This document shows, piece by piece, positions 18,603 to 27,047 of a stretch of DNA of 43,323 nt; position 1 is the stretch's first letter; every line of letters begins with the position of its first letter. Position numbers and translations under genes: made by a program. This DNA is from an uncultured Opitutaceae bacterium. Lineage in GTDB: Bacteria; Verrucomicrobiota; Verrucomicrobiia; Opitutales; Opitutaceae. Under the pieces are notes generated by a model. The model was not told the origin of the DNA, made no database searches, and saw nothing but the letters and a program-made list of their open reading frames with translations. Location of the stretch: assembly GCA_903952145.1 (NCBI GenBank), contig CAJBES010000252.1:1-43323 (forward strand), read 5' to 3'.

Positions 18603-18913
18603 TTCCTGCCAAAAAAACAGCCTGCGGCACACTGGGAAGCTTAATGCGTTGATTTTGCCGTCATCGCCCAGGCTTCGCCAGTCACTCCGGCACTGCATTT
18701 TTCTCCTGCATGTTGGCCGCGTGGGCAACTGCCCCGCCACGCGGCCAGCCCCACCATTGCCCCTGATTTCGATCCGGACGCACTTGGACATGGCGAGGCC
18801 GCCGTCTTCCTTGGCTACATCAACTGCATCGTGATCTGGGTCGTCATGCTCAGGCCGAGCAACGTCGGGGGCAGCGCGTGTCCGGTTGCCGGCCGGCTTC
18901 GGCTGAACCGGCT
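18603..18913. other. intergenic gap, nothing recognised
   Basis: About 310 bases between M14 paralogue B and the LptF/LptG-like gene. A plus-strand frame near 18775-18860 reads a hydrophobic stretch (AAVFLGYINCIVIWVVML) that could be one membrane helix of a decayed gene, but I do not recognise a family and no start or RBS supports it. Confidence 0.3.
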
Positions 18914-20026
18914 TCAACGCAACCGCACAAACAGCCACAAACCGATCGCCCCCATGCCGAGGTTTGGAAACCAGGCGGCATAGACCGGATCCATCAGGCC
19001 CTTGGTCGCCAGCGAGGTCGCGAGGTTCATGAAGATATAGTAGAGAAAAAACAGGCCGATGGATTTTGAAACCCCGACCGCCGGGTTCACCCGCACACCG
19101 GACACCGCAAAGGGAACCGCCAGTGCAATGACCAGCAGCGGCCCGAGCGTGTCCGCGATCAAACCAAAATAGCGGACCTCGTAGGGCACCACCTTCAGGT
19201 TGCCGGTCTCCTTGAAATGGCTGATGAGCCGGCGGAGTTCGAAAAACGAGAGGTCACCGGCCTTGCGGTCCATGATGAGCATCAGCTTCGGTTCTTCGTT
19301 CCAATCCCGCTGGAACAGCTCCGCGAAGGCCCGCGGTTCCACCATCTCGCCCGTCCCGGGCTCAAAGAGCAGCTCGCGGCCCTCCCGGAAAACCCAGCCT
19401 TGGCGCACGGGGTCGTGCCAGGCCTCGGCGGCGATGATGCGCCGCTGCTCGTGCCGCCGCGCATCGAGCTCCGATACCGTGACGCCATAGCCCTTCTTCG
19501 TGAACTGGCTGTAGCGGTTGAAAAACCACATGCGTCCCGCCGCCCGGTTGTCAAAGCCCACGCTGTAGACCGCCCCGACGCGGTCCTCCGGCATCGATTT
19601 CGCCTGCTGGCGATACTGCAGACTCTCCCGCAGTGCCCGCGACTCCTCGACCGACCAGGGCACCACGCTGGCGTTGAGATACAAGGTGAGGCCGCAAGTA
19701 ACCGCCCCGACCACCCAAACCGGGGCCGTGATCCGCAGCAGGCTGACGCCCGCAGCTCGCAGCGCAGTGAATTCGTTGGCGCGGTGAAGCTTGCCGAGGA
19801 CAAACAGGAGCGAGATCAGCAGCGCCACCGGCAGCACCAGCGCTAGGAAACCCGGCAACGTGACAAAAAAATACACGCCGAAATCCGCCCGGCGGGCTCC
19901 GAGGTCGTTGAGGTTGCGGAAGTCGTCATAGAGGACCTGCATGAGCAGCAGGCCCATCATGGCCACGAGCACCAGGCCGAGGATTTGCAGCCATTCACGC
20001 AACAGGTGTCGGTCGTAGGTGTTCAA
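18914..20026 (-). CDS. LptF/LptG-family (YjgP/YjgQ) LPS export permease
   Basis: A 370-residue inner-membrane protein with the YjgP/YjgQ layout. There are three N-terminal membrane helices (about 10-35, 48-75 and 95-120), with FVLGKLHRANEFTALRAAGV, the conserved cytoplasmic coupling stretch. A periplasmic beta-jellyroll domain (about 125-270) follows, then three C-terminal helices. LptF and LptG form the transmembrane part of the LptB2FG ABC exporter that lifts LPS to the outer membrane. Whether this is F or G cannot be said without comparison; MNTYDRHLLREWL resembles LptG/LptF equally. The partner gene and lptB are not in the window. Confidence 0.88.
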   Translation of the reverse strand: MNTYDRHLLREWLQILGLVLVAMMGLLLMQVLYDDFRNLNDLGARRADFGVYFFVTLPGFLALVLPVALLISLLFVLGKLHRANEFTALRAAGVSLLRITAPVWVVGAVTCGLTLYLNASVVPWSVEESRALRESLQYRQQAKSMPEDRVGAVYSVGFDNRAAGRMWFFNRYSQFTKKGYGVTVSELDARRHEQRRIIAAEAWHDPVRQGWVFREGRELLFEPGTGEMVEPRAFAELFQRDWNEEPKLMLIMDRKAGDLSFFELRRLISHFKETGNLKVVPYEVRYFGLIADTLGPLLVIALAVPFAVSGVRVNPAVGVSKSIGLFFLYYIFMNLATSLATKGLMDPVYAAWFPNLGMGAIGLWLFVRLR

Positions 20027-20160
20027 CGCAGCCGCATGAAAACCAGCCGACGCTGCGACGCAAAGCCCAAACCACCACGGTTTATTCCTCCAACTTGGGG
20101 TTTGCCCGCCGCACGCCCACTGGTCTTCACCCGCCCAGGGCCAAAACCCAAGCAGCCTAA

Positions 20161-20370
20161 GGCTCGCGACTGGGCATCATTCTGGTGGCAGGCAGCAGGG
20201 TCGGTCTCGGCAATTTACTCCGTTTCCCCTGCCTCGCAGCCCAATACCACCGCGACGCCTTCATGACCGCCTGCTTCGTTTCCCTTCCCCTGAGCGGCAT
20301 TCCGACCTGCTGGGTGAAGTGGACCCTCAGCCGCTTCGGCAGACCGGCGGGCTGGCATTCAACCTCAGGC
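20161..20370 (+). pseudogene. remnant of a sodium:neurotransmitter symporter (SNF/SLC6) N terminus
   Basis: Directly after an in-frame stop (20158-20160, where the family usually has Trp), the frame reads GSRLGIIL, then VAGSRVGLGNLLRFPCLAAQ, DAFMTACFVSLPLSGIP, CWVKWTLSRFGR and GWHSTSG. This tracks the SNF family N terminus (WGSRLGFILAAAGSAVGLGN...RFP...AF...GIP...E..LGR.G) across about 70 codons. It covers helix 1 with its sodium-binding GSAVGLGN motif and helix 2. Key residues are altered, no start exists, and the remaining ~400 residues are absent. The rest of the gap between lptF/G and htpG (20027-20513) holds nothing else recognisable. Confidence 0.7.
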
Positions 20371-20513
20371 AGCCACCTTGCCCATTGCCGGACCTATCCT
20401 CCGCTACACGAACAACTCCCTGTTGTGGGGTTCAACATGGGCGCCAATCAAAACGCGCCGCCGCTTGATTTTGCGGCAAGTCCTCTTTTACTGACGGCCC
20501 TCCTTCTTTTCCC

Positions 20514-22355
20514 ATGTCCAACACCACGCCGCAAAAATTCGAGTTCCAAGCCGAGATCAGCCAGCTCCTCGATATCTTCACCCACTCGCTCTACACGGAA
20601 AAGGAAATCTTTGTCCGCGAGCTTGTCTCCAACGCCGCCGACGCCTTGGAAAAGCTGCGCCACACCCAGTTGACCGAGAAGGAGGTCCTCGATGACAAAC
20701 TCGCACTCGAGATCAACGTCACCACCGACGACAAGGCGAAGACCTTCACGATCCAGGACTTCGGCATCGGCATGACCCAGGCCGAACTGATCGAGAACCT
20801 TGGCACCATCGCCCACTCCGGCTCAAAAGCCTTTCTCAAGGCCATCGGCGAAGGCGAGGCCAAGAACACCAGCCTGATCGGCCAGTTCGGCGTCGGCTTC
20901 TACTCCGCCTTCATGGTCGCCAAAAGCGTCCGGGTCTACTCCCGCTCCTGGCGCACAGCCGAGCCCGGCCACGTCTGGACCAGCGACGGCTCCGGCAGCT
21001 ATGAGATTGAGGCCAGCGAGGGCGAACGCCGGGGCACCAAGATCGTCATCACCCTGAAGGACGACGCCGCCGACTTCGCCACGGATTGGAAGGTCAAGGA
21101 GATCCTCGAGCGCTACAGTGCCTTCGTTTCCTTCCCGATCACCCTCAACGGCAAACGCGTCAACACCATCCAGGCTCTCTGGCTCCGCAACAAAAAGGAG
21201 ATCAAGGCCGAGGAATACACCGAATTCTACAAGTTTCAGGCCCACGCCTTCGACGAGCCCCGCCTGCGTCTGCACTTCTCGGCTGACGCCCCGCTCGCCA
21301 TCAACGCCCTCCTCTTCGTCCCGAAGGACAACACCGAGAAACTCGGTTTCTCCCGCCTTGAGCAGAGCGTCGCGCTCTACTGCCGCAAAGTGCTCATCGA
21401 TGCCAGGCCGAAGCAACTGCTCCCCGAATGGCTCCGCTTCCTCAAGGGCGTCGTGGACAGCGAGGACCTCCCGTTGAACATCTCGCGCGAGACGATGCAG
21501 GACAAGGCCCTCATCGAGAAGCTGAACAAGGTCATCACCAAACGCTTCCTCAAGTTCCTCGAGGATGAGGCTAAAAACCACCTCGATGCCTACAACGAAT
21601 TCTACGCCGAGTTCGGCATCTTTCTCAAGGAAGGCGCCGCGATGGATTACACCCACAAGGACCAGCTCACGAAGCTCCTCCGCTTCGAGTCCTCGTTGAC
21701 CGAGAAGGGCAAGACCACCTCCCTTGCCGACTATGTCACCCGCCTGGGCAGCGAACAGAAGGAAATCTATTACCTCGTCGGCCCGAACCGCGCCGCTATC
21801 GAGAACGGTCCGTATCTCGAGGGCTTCAAGGCCCGCAACCTCGAGGTGCTCTTCTGCTACGAGGCCGTGGACGAATACGTGATGAACAATGTCCGCGAGT
21901 TCGACGGCAAGAAACTCACCGGCGCTGACCATGCCGACGTGAAGCTCTCGGATCTCCCGAAGCCCGAGGGGGCGCTCAGCGAGGACGACACGAAAAAGCT
22001 GACCGGCTGGATCAAGGACACGCTAGGCGAGCGCGTGGCCGAGGTGAAGGCCAGCGACCGCCTCGTGGATTCGCCCGTGCTCGCGCTCAACGCCGACAAG
22101 ATGATGTCACCACACATGCGCCGCATGATGAAGGCCATGAACAAGGATGGCGCCGAGGCGCCGCTCCGCGTCAACCTCGAGATCAATCCGCGCCACGCCA
22201 TTTTGAAGCGGCTCTTCGAACTGCATACAGCCTCGCCCGACAAGGCGAAACTCGTCGCCGAGCAACTCCTCGATAACGCGCTCATCTCCGCGGGCCTGCT
22301 CGACGACGCGACCGCGATGGTCGCCCGTCTCAACAAGCTCCTCGAGAGCATGTGA
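20514..22355 (+). CDS. htpG: molecular chaperone HtpG (Hsp90)
   Basis: A cytoplasmic ATP-dependent chaperone of 613 residues, normal for HtpG. The GHKL ATPase domain opens with FEFQAEISQLLDIFTHSLY, then ELVSNAADALEKLR (catalytic Glu and Mg-binding Asn), DFGIGMT and GTIAHSGSKAF. IGQFGVGFYSAFMVA forms the lid and glycine-rich loop. The middle domain includes the conserved stretch ending in VDSEDLPLNISRETMQ, and the C-terminal dimerisation domain ends ...ARLNKLLESM. No Shine-Dalgarno sequence is visible before the ATG. A good terminator follows. Confidence 0.97.
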   Translation: MSNTTPQKFEFQAEISQLLDIFTHSLYTEKEIFVRELVSNAADALEKLRHTQLTEKEVLDDKLALEINVTTDDKAKTFTIQDFGIGMTQAELIENLGTIAHSGSKAFLKAIGEGEAKNTSLIGQFGVGFYSAFMVAKSVRVYSRSWRTAEPGHVWTSDGSGSYEIEASEGERRGTKIVITLKDDAADFATDWKVKEILERYSAFVSFPITLNGKRVNTIQALWLRNKKEIKAEEYTEFYKFQAHAFDEPRLRLHFSADAPLAINALLFVPKDNTEKLGFSRLEQSVALYCRKVLIDARPKQLLPEWLRFLKGVVDSEDLPLNISRETMQDKALIEKLNKVITKRFLKFLEDEAKNHLDAYNEFYAEFGIFLKEGAAMDYTHKDQLTKLLRFESSLTEKGKTTSLADYVTRLGSEQKEIYYLVGPNRAAIENGPYLEGFKARNLEVLFCYEAVDEYVMNNVREFDGKKLTGADHADVKLSDLPKPEGALSEDDTKKLTGWIKDTLGERVAEVKASDRLVDSPVLALNADKMMSPHMRRMMKAMNKDGAEAPLRVNLEINPRHAILKRLFELHTASPDKAKLVAEQLLDNALISAGLLDDATAMVARLNKLLESM

Positions 22356-22367
22356 AACCGCCTTGGG

Positions 22368-22392
22368 GCCGGTCTTTGACCGGCTCTTTCTT
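22368..22392 (+). terminator. intrinsic terminator of htpG
   Basis: GCCGGTC (22368-22374) pairs perfectly with GACCGGC (22378-22384) around TTT, followed by TCTTTCTT. It begins 13 bases after the htpG stop and lies before the end of the convergent hydrolase gene. Confidence 0.7.
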
Positions 22393-22397
22393 CCGCT

Positions 22398-23216
22398 TCA
22401 CTCCCGCGCGGCGGCAAACGCCACCGCGTCCCCAAACCACGCCTGGTCGAATACAAAAAAATTGTGATCCTCGTCCGGGATGACATGCAGCCACTTCCGG
22501 CCCGGGTAACCGTCATACAACCGCTGCGCAAACCGCGCGGGCACCACTTGGTCGCGCTCCGCGGCCAGCACTGCCACCGGCCCGGGAAAGTCGCGCAGGT
22601 TCTCATCCGACCGCCAGACATCGCGCAACAGCCAACGCACCGGGATCCACGGATAATGGTGCGCCGCCACCTCCGCCAGCCGGTTGAAGGGCGACACCAG
22701 CACCAGGCCGCCCACGCGCTCCGGCCTCGCCTGCGCCACCCGTGCGGCCACGGCGCAGCCCAGTGATTCGCCGAGCAGGTGCGACCGCCCCGCCGCTGGC
22801 AGAGCGTCAATAGCCGCCAGCGCGGCCCCGGTGATGGCCGATTCCGAAGGCGCACCGGCGCGGCGGCCATAGCCTGGATATTCGAGCACATAGACCGACA
22901 ATGCACGGCCCGGCGACACCCGCTCCAGTGCATCCGCCCAGTAGGCACGTTGCACGGCCAGACCGGCGTTGCCGTGCAACACCAACCACCGCTGTGACAA
23001 GCCCGGACCGTGCGCCTCACGCTTCCAGCCGATGCGGGCCCCGGCCGCATCCAGCCACGGTTTCAGCCCCGCCCCAGGGGCGTAGGCGAGCTGTTCGTCC
23101 AGCGGCATGCTGGACGGCAAATAAAGCATGCGCCGTTGGAACAGGAAGAGCATGACGCAGACGGCGGCATAACCGAGGGCCGCAGTGATTCCGATGATGA
23201 GCAACATACGCTTCAT
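22398..23216 (-). CDS. membrane-anchored alpha/beta hydrolase
   Basis: A 272-residue alpha/beta hydrolase of the bem46/YfhR kind. An N-terminal signal anchor (MKRMLLIIGITAALGYAAVC, to about residue 26) is followed by RRMLYLPS, the oxyanion region WLVLHGNAG, the nucleophile elbow LLGESLGCA (Ser151), the acid in AERDQVVPARF and the His in PDEDHNFF. All triad residues are present. The frame is open upstream to 23522, but that part has no domain and the anchor begins at ATG 23216. Substrate unknown. Convergent with htpG and divergent from the tricorn-like protease. Confidence 0.85.
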   Translation of the reverse strand: MKRMLLIIGITAALGYAAVCVMLFLFQRRMLYLPSSMPLDEQLAYAPGAGLKPWLDAAGARIGWKREAHGPGLSQRWLVLHGNAGLAVQRAYWADALERVSPGRALSVYVLEYPGYGRRAGAPSESAITGAALAAIDALPAAGRSHLLGESLGCAVAARVAQARPERVGGLVLVSPFNRLAEVAAHHYPWIPVRWLLRDVWRSDENLRDFPGPVAVLAAERDQVVPARFAQRLYDGYPGRKWLHVIPDEDHNFFVFDQAWFGDAVAFAAARE

Positions 23217-23400
23217 GCCACAGCACAGCTTCGCACCCACTGCAACCGCCGGCAAAGCTAAAGCGCGCAACCTGCCGCGAGGCCGGGCCCAATCTCCAGT
23301 CCTTAAACAGGCATGGCTGATCCATCGGTCCCGATTTTTCCCCTTCCGTCGCTTTTCCTTGGCCATGCAGATGCCACTGCCTAGGTTTGCCCCCACACCC

Positions 23401-26400
23401 ATGCACCCCTCGACCCGACTCCTGTTCCTCTCCGTCGCCGTGCTTGCCACGGGCTTTGCCGCGGAAAAATCCGTGGAAGAAACCCGCCTGCTCCGCTTCC
23501 CCGCCACCAACGGCAAGGCCATTGTCTTCAGCTATGCCGGCCAACTTTACACCGTGTCCCCTGCCGGCGGCACCGCCCGCCGGCTGACCGACACCCCCGG
23601 CTACGCCATCTTTCCGCGCTTCTCAGCCGACGGCACCCAGCTCGCTTTCACCGCCCAATATGACGGCAACACCGAGGTCTACGTCATGCCCGCTGCTGGC
23701 GGCACGCCCAAGCGTCTCACCACCTCGGCCACGCTCGACCGCGACGACCTCGCTGACCGCATGGGCCCGAATAACATCGTCATGGCGTGGCGCAACACCG
23801 CCAACGAGGTCGTCTTCCGCTCCCGCTGGCAGTCCTTCAACCCCTTCATGGGCCGGCTCTGCACGGTCGGCCTTGACGGCGATGTGCCCGGGCAGATTCC
23901 GGTGCCGCGCGGCGGCTGGGCCACCTATTCGCCTGATGACACCAAGATCGCCTATAATCGCGTCTTCCGGGAATTCCGCACCTGGAAGCAATACCGCGGC
24001 GGCATGGCCGACGACATCTGGATCTTCGACCTGAAGACCGGCGGGCTGGAAAATATCACCAACCATCCCGCGCAGGACATTTTCCCCATGTGGGCGGCCA
24101 ACGGGAAAATCTATTTCGTCTCGGAACGCACCCCGCGCGCCAATCTCTTCAGCTACGAATTCACCACGAAGCAGACGCACCAGCTCACGAACTTCACCGA
24201 CTTTGACGTGAAATTCCCGTCGCTCGGCGCCAGCACCATTGTCTTCGAGCAGGCCGGCCGGATCTGGCGCCTCGACCTCGCCACCGAGAAGGCCGCCCCC
24301 GTGCCGATCGTCGTCCGCGAGGATGCCGCCACCACCCGCCCCGCTCTCATCAATGTCAGCCGCTTCCTGCAGGGCGTCGACCTTGCGCCCGACGCCCAGC
24401 GTGTCACCGTCACCGCCCGCGGCGACGTCTTCACCGCCCCGGCCAAATACGGCCCGGTCCGCAATCTCACCCAGACCACCGGCGTGCACGAACGCGACGC
24501 GGCGTGGTCGCCCGACGGCAGGTGGATCTCCTACCTCAGCGACGCCAGCGGCGAATTCGAGCTCCAGATCCGCCCGCAGGACGGCAAGGGCCCGGCCACC
24601 GCCCTCACGTCGGGCGCCGACACTTATTATTTCACCCCGGTCTGGTCCCCCGACTCGAAGAAACTCCTCTGGGCCGACCGCCAGCAGCGCCTGCGCTTCG
24701 TCGACGTCGAGACCAAGGCCATGACCCTCGTGGCCGAAAATCCCGAGACCACCATCCGACAATACGCCTGGGCCCCCGACTCCCAGTGGATCACCTACGT
24801 CCACGGCAGCGTCGCCGCCCCGGGCAAGGTCATGCTCTACAGTGTCGCCGACGCGAAAGCCCACGCGGTGACCGACGGCTGGTATGATGCCAGCGCCCCC
24901 GCCTTCAGCGACGACGGCAAATGGCTGCTCTTCGCCTCCGCCCGCGACTTCAACCCGATCTATTCCGACACCGAGTGGAACCACGCCTACCAGAACATGG
25001 AGCGCGTCTACCTGGTCGCCCTCGCCAAGGACACGGTCTCGCCCTTCGCCCCCAAGAGCGACGAGGTCGAGATCGCCAAGGACGAGCCGAAAAAAGACGA
25101 GGCCAAGAAGGACGCCAAGGACGGCGACAAGAAGGATGCAGCCACCAAGAATGACAAATCCGACGACAAGGTCGCGAAAGACACGGACGCCAAGAAGAAC
25201 GGCGACGCCGACAAGGCGAAGACCGAGAAGGCGAAAACGAAAATCGTCGTGAAGGTCGACCTCGACGGTCTCGCTGGCCGCATCATCGGCCTGCCCGTCA
25301 CGCCCTCCAACTACTCAAGCCTCCGCCTCATCGGGGAAAAACTCTACTATCGCCGCGTGCCCGGCGGCCCGGTCACCGGCGGCGGCGGCGGCGAAGGCTT
25401 TGGGGCCGGCCGCAACACCCGCTCTGTCCTCGCGGTCTACAACCTAAAGGAACAGAAGGAGACCGAGCTCGGCAACTTCGACAGCTTCGACATCAACGAC
25501 AACGGCAAGAAGATGCTCGTGCGCAGCGGCCGCGACTACTCGCTGATCGACACGCCCGCCGGCAAGATCGAGCTGAAGCCCGAGCAGAAGCTCGACCTCT
25601 CCGGCCTCGAGGTCCGCCTCGACCGCCAGGCCGAGTGGACGCAGATCTTCCACGAGAGCTGGCGTCAGATGCGCGACTTCTTCTACGCGCCCAACATGCA
25701 CGGCGTCGACTGGCCCGCCCAGCGCGACAAATACGCCGCGCTCCTCCCCGCCGTGCAGACCCGCAACGACCTCACCTATCTCATCGGCGAGATGATCGCC
25801 GAGCTGCACATCGGCCACGCCTACGTCGGCACCGGCGACCGCCCCGAGACCCCGCGCATCAAGACTGGCCTGCTCGGGGCCGAGGTATCACGCGATCCCG
25901 TCAGCCGCGCCTACCGCATCGACCAGATTCTTCACGGCGAAAACTGGCAGACCAAGACCCGCTCGCCGCTCACCGAGCTCGGCGTCAACGTCAGCGCCGG
26001 CGAATTCATCCTCGCCGTCGACGGCCGCCCGGTCCGCGAACTCGACAACCTCTACACCGCCCTCATCGGCAAGCCAGGCAAGCAGGTCGTCCTCCGCGTC
26101 AACGCCCAGCCCGTGGACGAGGGCGCGCGCGACGTCACCATCGTGCCGATCGCCGACGAGGCCCCGCTCTATTACGAGCAATTCGTCCAAAAGAACATCG
26201 CCTACGTCGCGGGAAAGACCGGCGGCAAGGCCGGCTACCTGCACATCCCCGACATGGGCCCCGAGGGCCTCAACGAGTTTGTCCGACGCTTCTACCCGCA
26301 GCTCACGAAGCAGGCGCTCGTCATCGACGTCCGCGGCAACGGCGGCGGCAATGTCTCGCCCATGATCATCGAGCGCCTCCGGCGCGAACTGATTATGATC

Positions 26401-26829
26401 AACCTCCGCCGCAATGGCACACCCGCCACCAACCCCGCGAACATGCTGCTCGGCCCGAAGGTGACGCTGCTCAACGAATACTCCGCGTCGGACGGCGACA
26501 TTTTCCCCTACCGCTTCCGCGAAAGCGGCCTCGGCAAGCTCGTCGGCAAGCGCTCGTGGGGCGGCGTGGTCGGCATCTCCGGCTCGCTGCCATTCACCGA
26601 CGGCGGCACGCTCAACAAACCCGAATTCGCTCCCTACGCCAGGGACGGCAGGAACTGGATCATGGAGGGGCACGGCGTCGATCCCGACCTCGTGGTGGAC
26701 AACGACCCGGCGCGTGAATTCAAGGGCGAGGACCAGCAGCTTGACAAAGCCATCGAGGTCATCCTCGAGGAACTCAAGACCAAGGGCCAGACCCTTCCGC
26801 CGCCGCCGCCCTGGCCCGACAAGGCCTGA
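23401..26829 (+). CDS. tricorn-like S41 serine protease with beta-propeller and PDZ domains
   Basis: A 1142-residue secreted protease resembling archaeal tricorn. The signal peptide MHPSTRLLFLSVAVLATGFA leads into WD40-like propeller repeats (about 30-550, e.g. DAAWSPDGRWISYLSDASGE). A Lys/Asp/Ala-rich low-complexity insert follows (about 555-620), then the rest of the second propeller, the C1 domain with ELHIGHAYVG (catalytic His806) and a PDZ domain (about 825-905). The C2 catalytic domain has RGNGGGN and NEYSASDGD (nucleophile Ser1030). It probably degrades peptides in the periplasm. Start ATG 23401 is chosen for its signal peptide; the in-frame ATG at 23365 is possible. Divergent from the hydrolase. 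Confidence 0.92.
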   Translation: MHPSTRLLFLSVAVLATGFAAEKSVEETRLLRFPATNGKAIVFSYAGQLYTVSPAGGTARRLTDTPGYAIFPRFSADGTQLAFTAQYDGNTEVYVMPAAGGTPKRLTTSATLDRDDLADRMGPNNIVMAWRNTANEVVFRSRWQSFNPFMGRLCTVGLDGDVPGQIPVPRGGWATYSPDDTKIAYNRVFREFRTWKQYRGGMADDIWIFDLKTGGLENITNHPAQDIFPMWAANGKIYFVSERTPRANLFSYEFTTKQTHQLTNFTDFDVKFPSLGASTIVFEQAGRIWRLDLATEKAAPVPIVVREDAATTRPALINVSRFLQGVDLAPDAQRVTVTARGDVFTAPAKYGPVRNLTQTTGVHERDAAWSPDGRWISYLSDASGEFELQIRPQDGKGPATALTSGADTYYFTPVWSPDSKKLLWADRQQRLRFVDVETKAMTLVAENPETTIRQYAWAPDSQWITYVHGSVAAPGKVMLYSVADAKAHAVTDGWYDASAPAFSDDGKWLLFASARDFNPIYSDTEWNHAYQNMERVYLVALAKDTVSPFAPKSDEVEIAKDEPKKDEAKKDAKDGDKKDAATKNDKSDDKVAKDTDAKKNGDADKAKTEKAKTKIVVKVDLDGLAGRIIGLPVTPSNYSSLRLIGEKLYYRRVPGGPVTGGGGGEGFGAGRNTRSVLAVYNLKEQKETELGNFDSFDINDNGKKMLVRSGRDYSLIDTPAGKIELKPEQKLDLSGLEVRLDRQAEWTQIFHESWRQMRDFFYAPNMHGVDWPAQRDKYAALLPAVQTRNDLTYLIGEMIAELHIGHAYVGTGDRPETPRIKTGLLGAEVSRDPVSRAYRIDQILHGENWQTKTRSPLTELGVNVSAGEFILAVDGRPVRELDNLYTALIGKPGKQVVLRVNAQPVDEGARDVTIVPIADEAPLYYEQFVQKNIAYVAGKTGGKAGYLHIPDMGPEGLNEFVRRFYPQLTKQALVIDVRGNGGGNVSPMIIERLRRELIMINLRRNGTPATNPANMLLGPKVTLLNEYSASDGDIFPYRFRESGLGKLVGKRSWGGVVGISGSLPFTDGGTLNKPEFAPYARDGRNWIMEGHGVDPDLVVDNDPAREFKGEDQQLDKAIEVILEELKTKGQTLPPPPPWPDKA

Positions 26830-26893
26830 GGTCAGTTCATGCACTCGGATACTCGGATCATCTCGAAGTTGCGCAAACCAAATGGTGTCACGG

Positions 26894-26946
26894 TAGGCAG
26901 CCCGCTTGCGGGCGCTTCCTCGGTGCGCGAGCAAGCTCGCTGCCTA
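26894..26946. repeat. complex inverted repeat, REP-like
   Basis: TAGGCAGC (26894-26901) and GCTGCCTA (26939-26946) pair perfectly. Inside are two smaller hairpins, CCCGCTTGCGGG and GCGAGCAAGCTCGC. It sits between the convergent tricorn and M3 genes. This nested palindrome layout is that of REP/BIME-type intergenic repeats; whether it recurs in the genome cannot be told from one copy. Confidence 0.5.
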
Positions 26947-27006
26947 TGGCGGAGGCTGCATGAGTCCGTATCGGGCTGAGGTGGGCAGCACGGATACCAA
27001 CCCCGC

Positions 27007-27033
27007 AAAAAACCCCCGGCCGGCCGGGGGTTT
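27007..27033 (-). terminator. intrinsic terminator of the M3 peptidase gene
   Basis: The palindrome CCCCCGGCCGGCCGGGGG (27013-27030) forms a very stable GC stem. On the minus strand it is followed by six T (27012-27007). It starts 18 bases after the M3 gene's stop. Three T also flank the plus side, so it might work weakly for the tricorn-like gene too. Confidence 0.8.
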
Positions 27034-27047
27034 ATCTTGGCCTTCCC

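Noticed and set aside
18603-18938. N-terminal extension of M14 paralogue B
   Set aside because: It would overlap the LptF/LptG-like gene, lacks a signal peptide, and the paralogue starts at the signal peptide.
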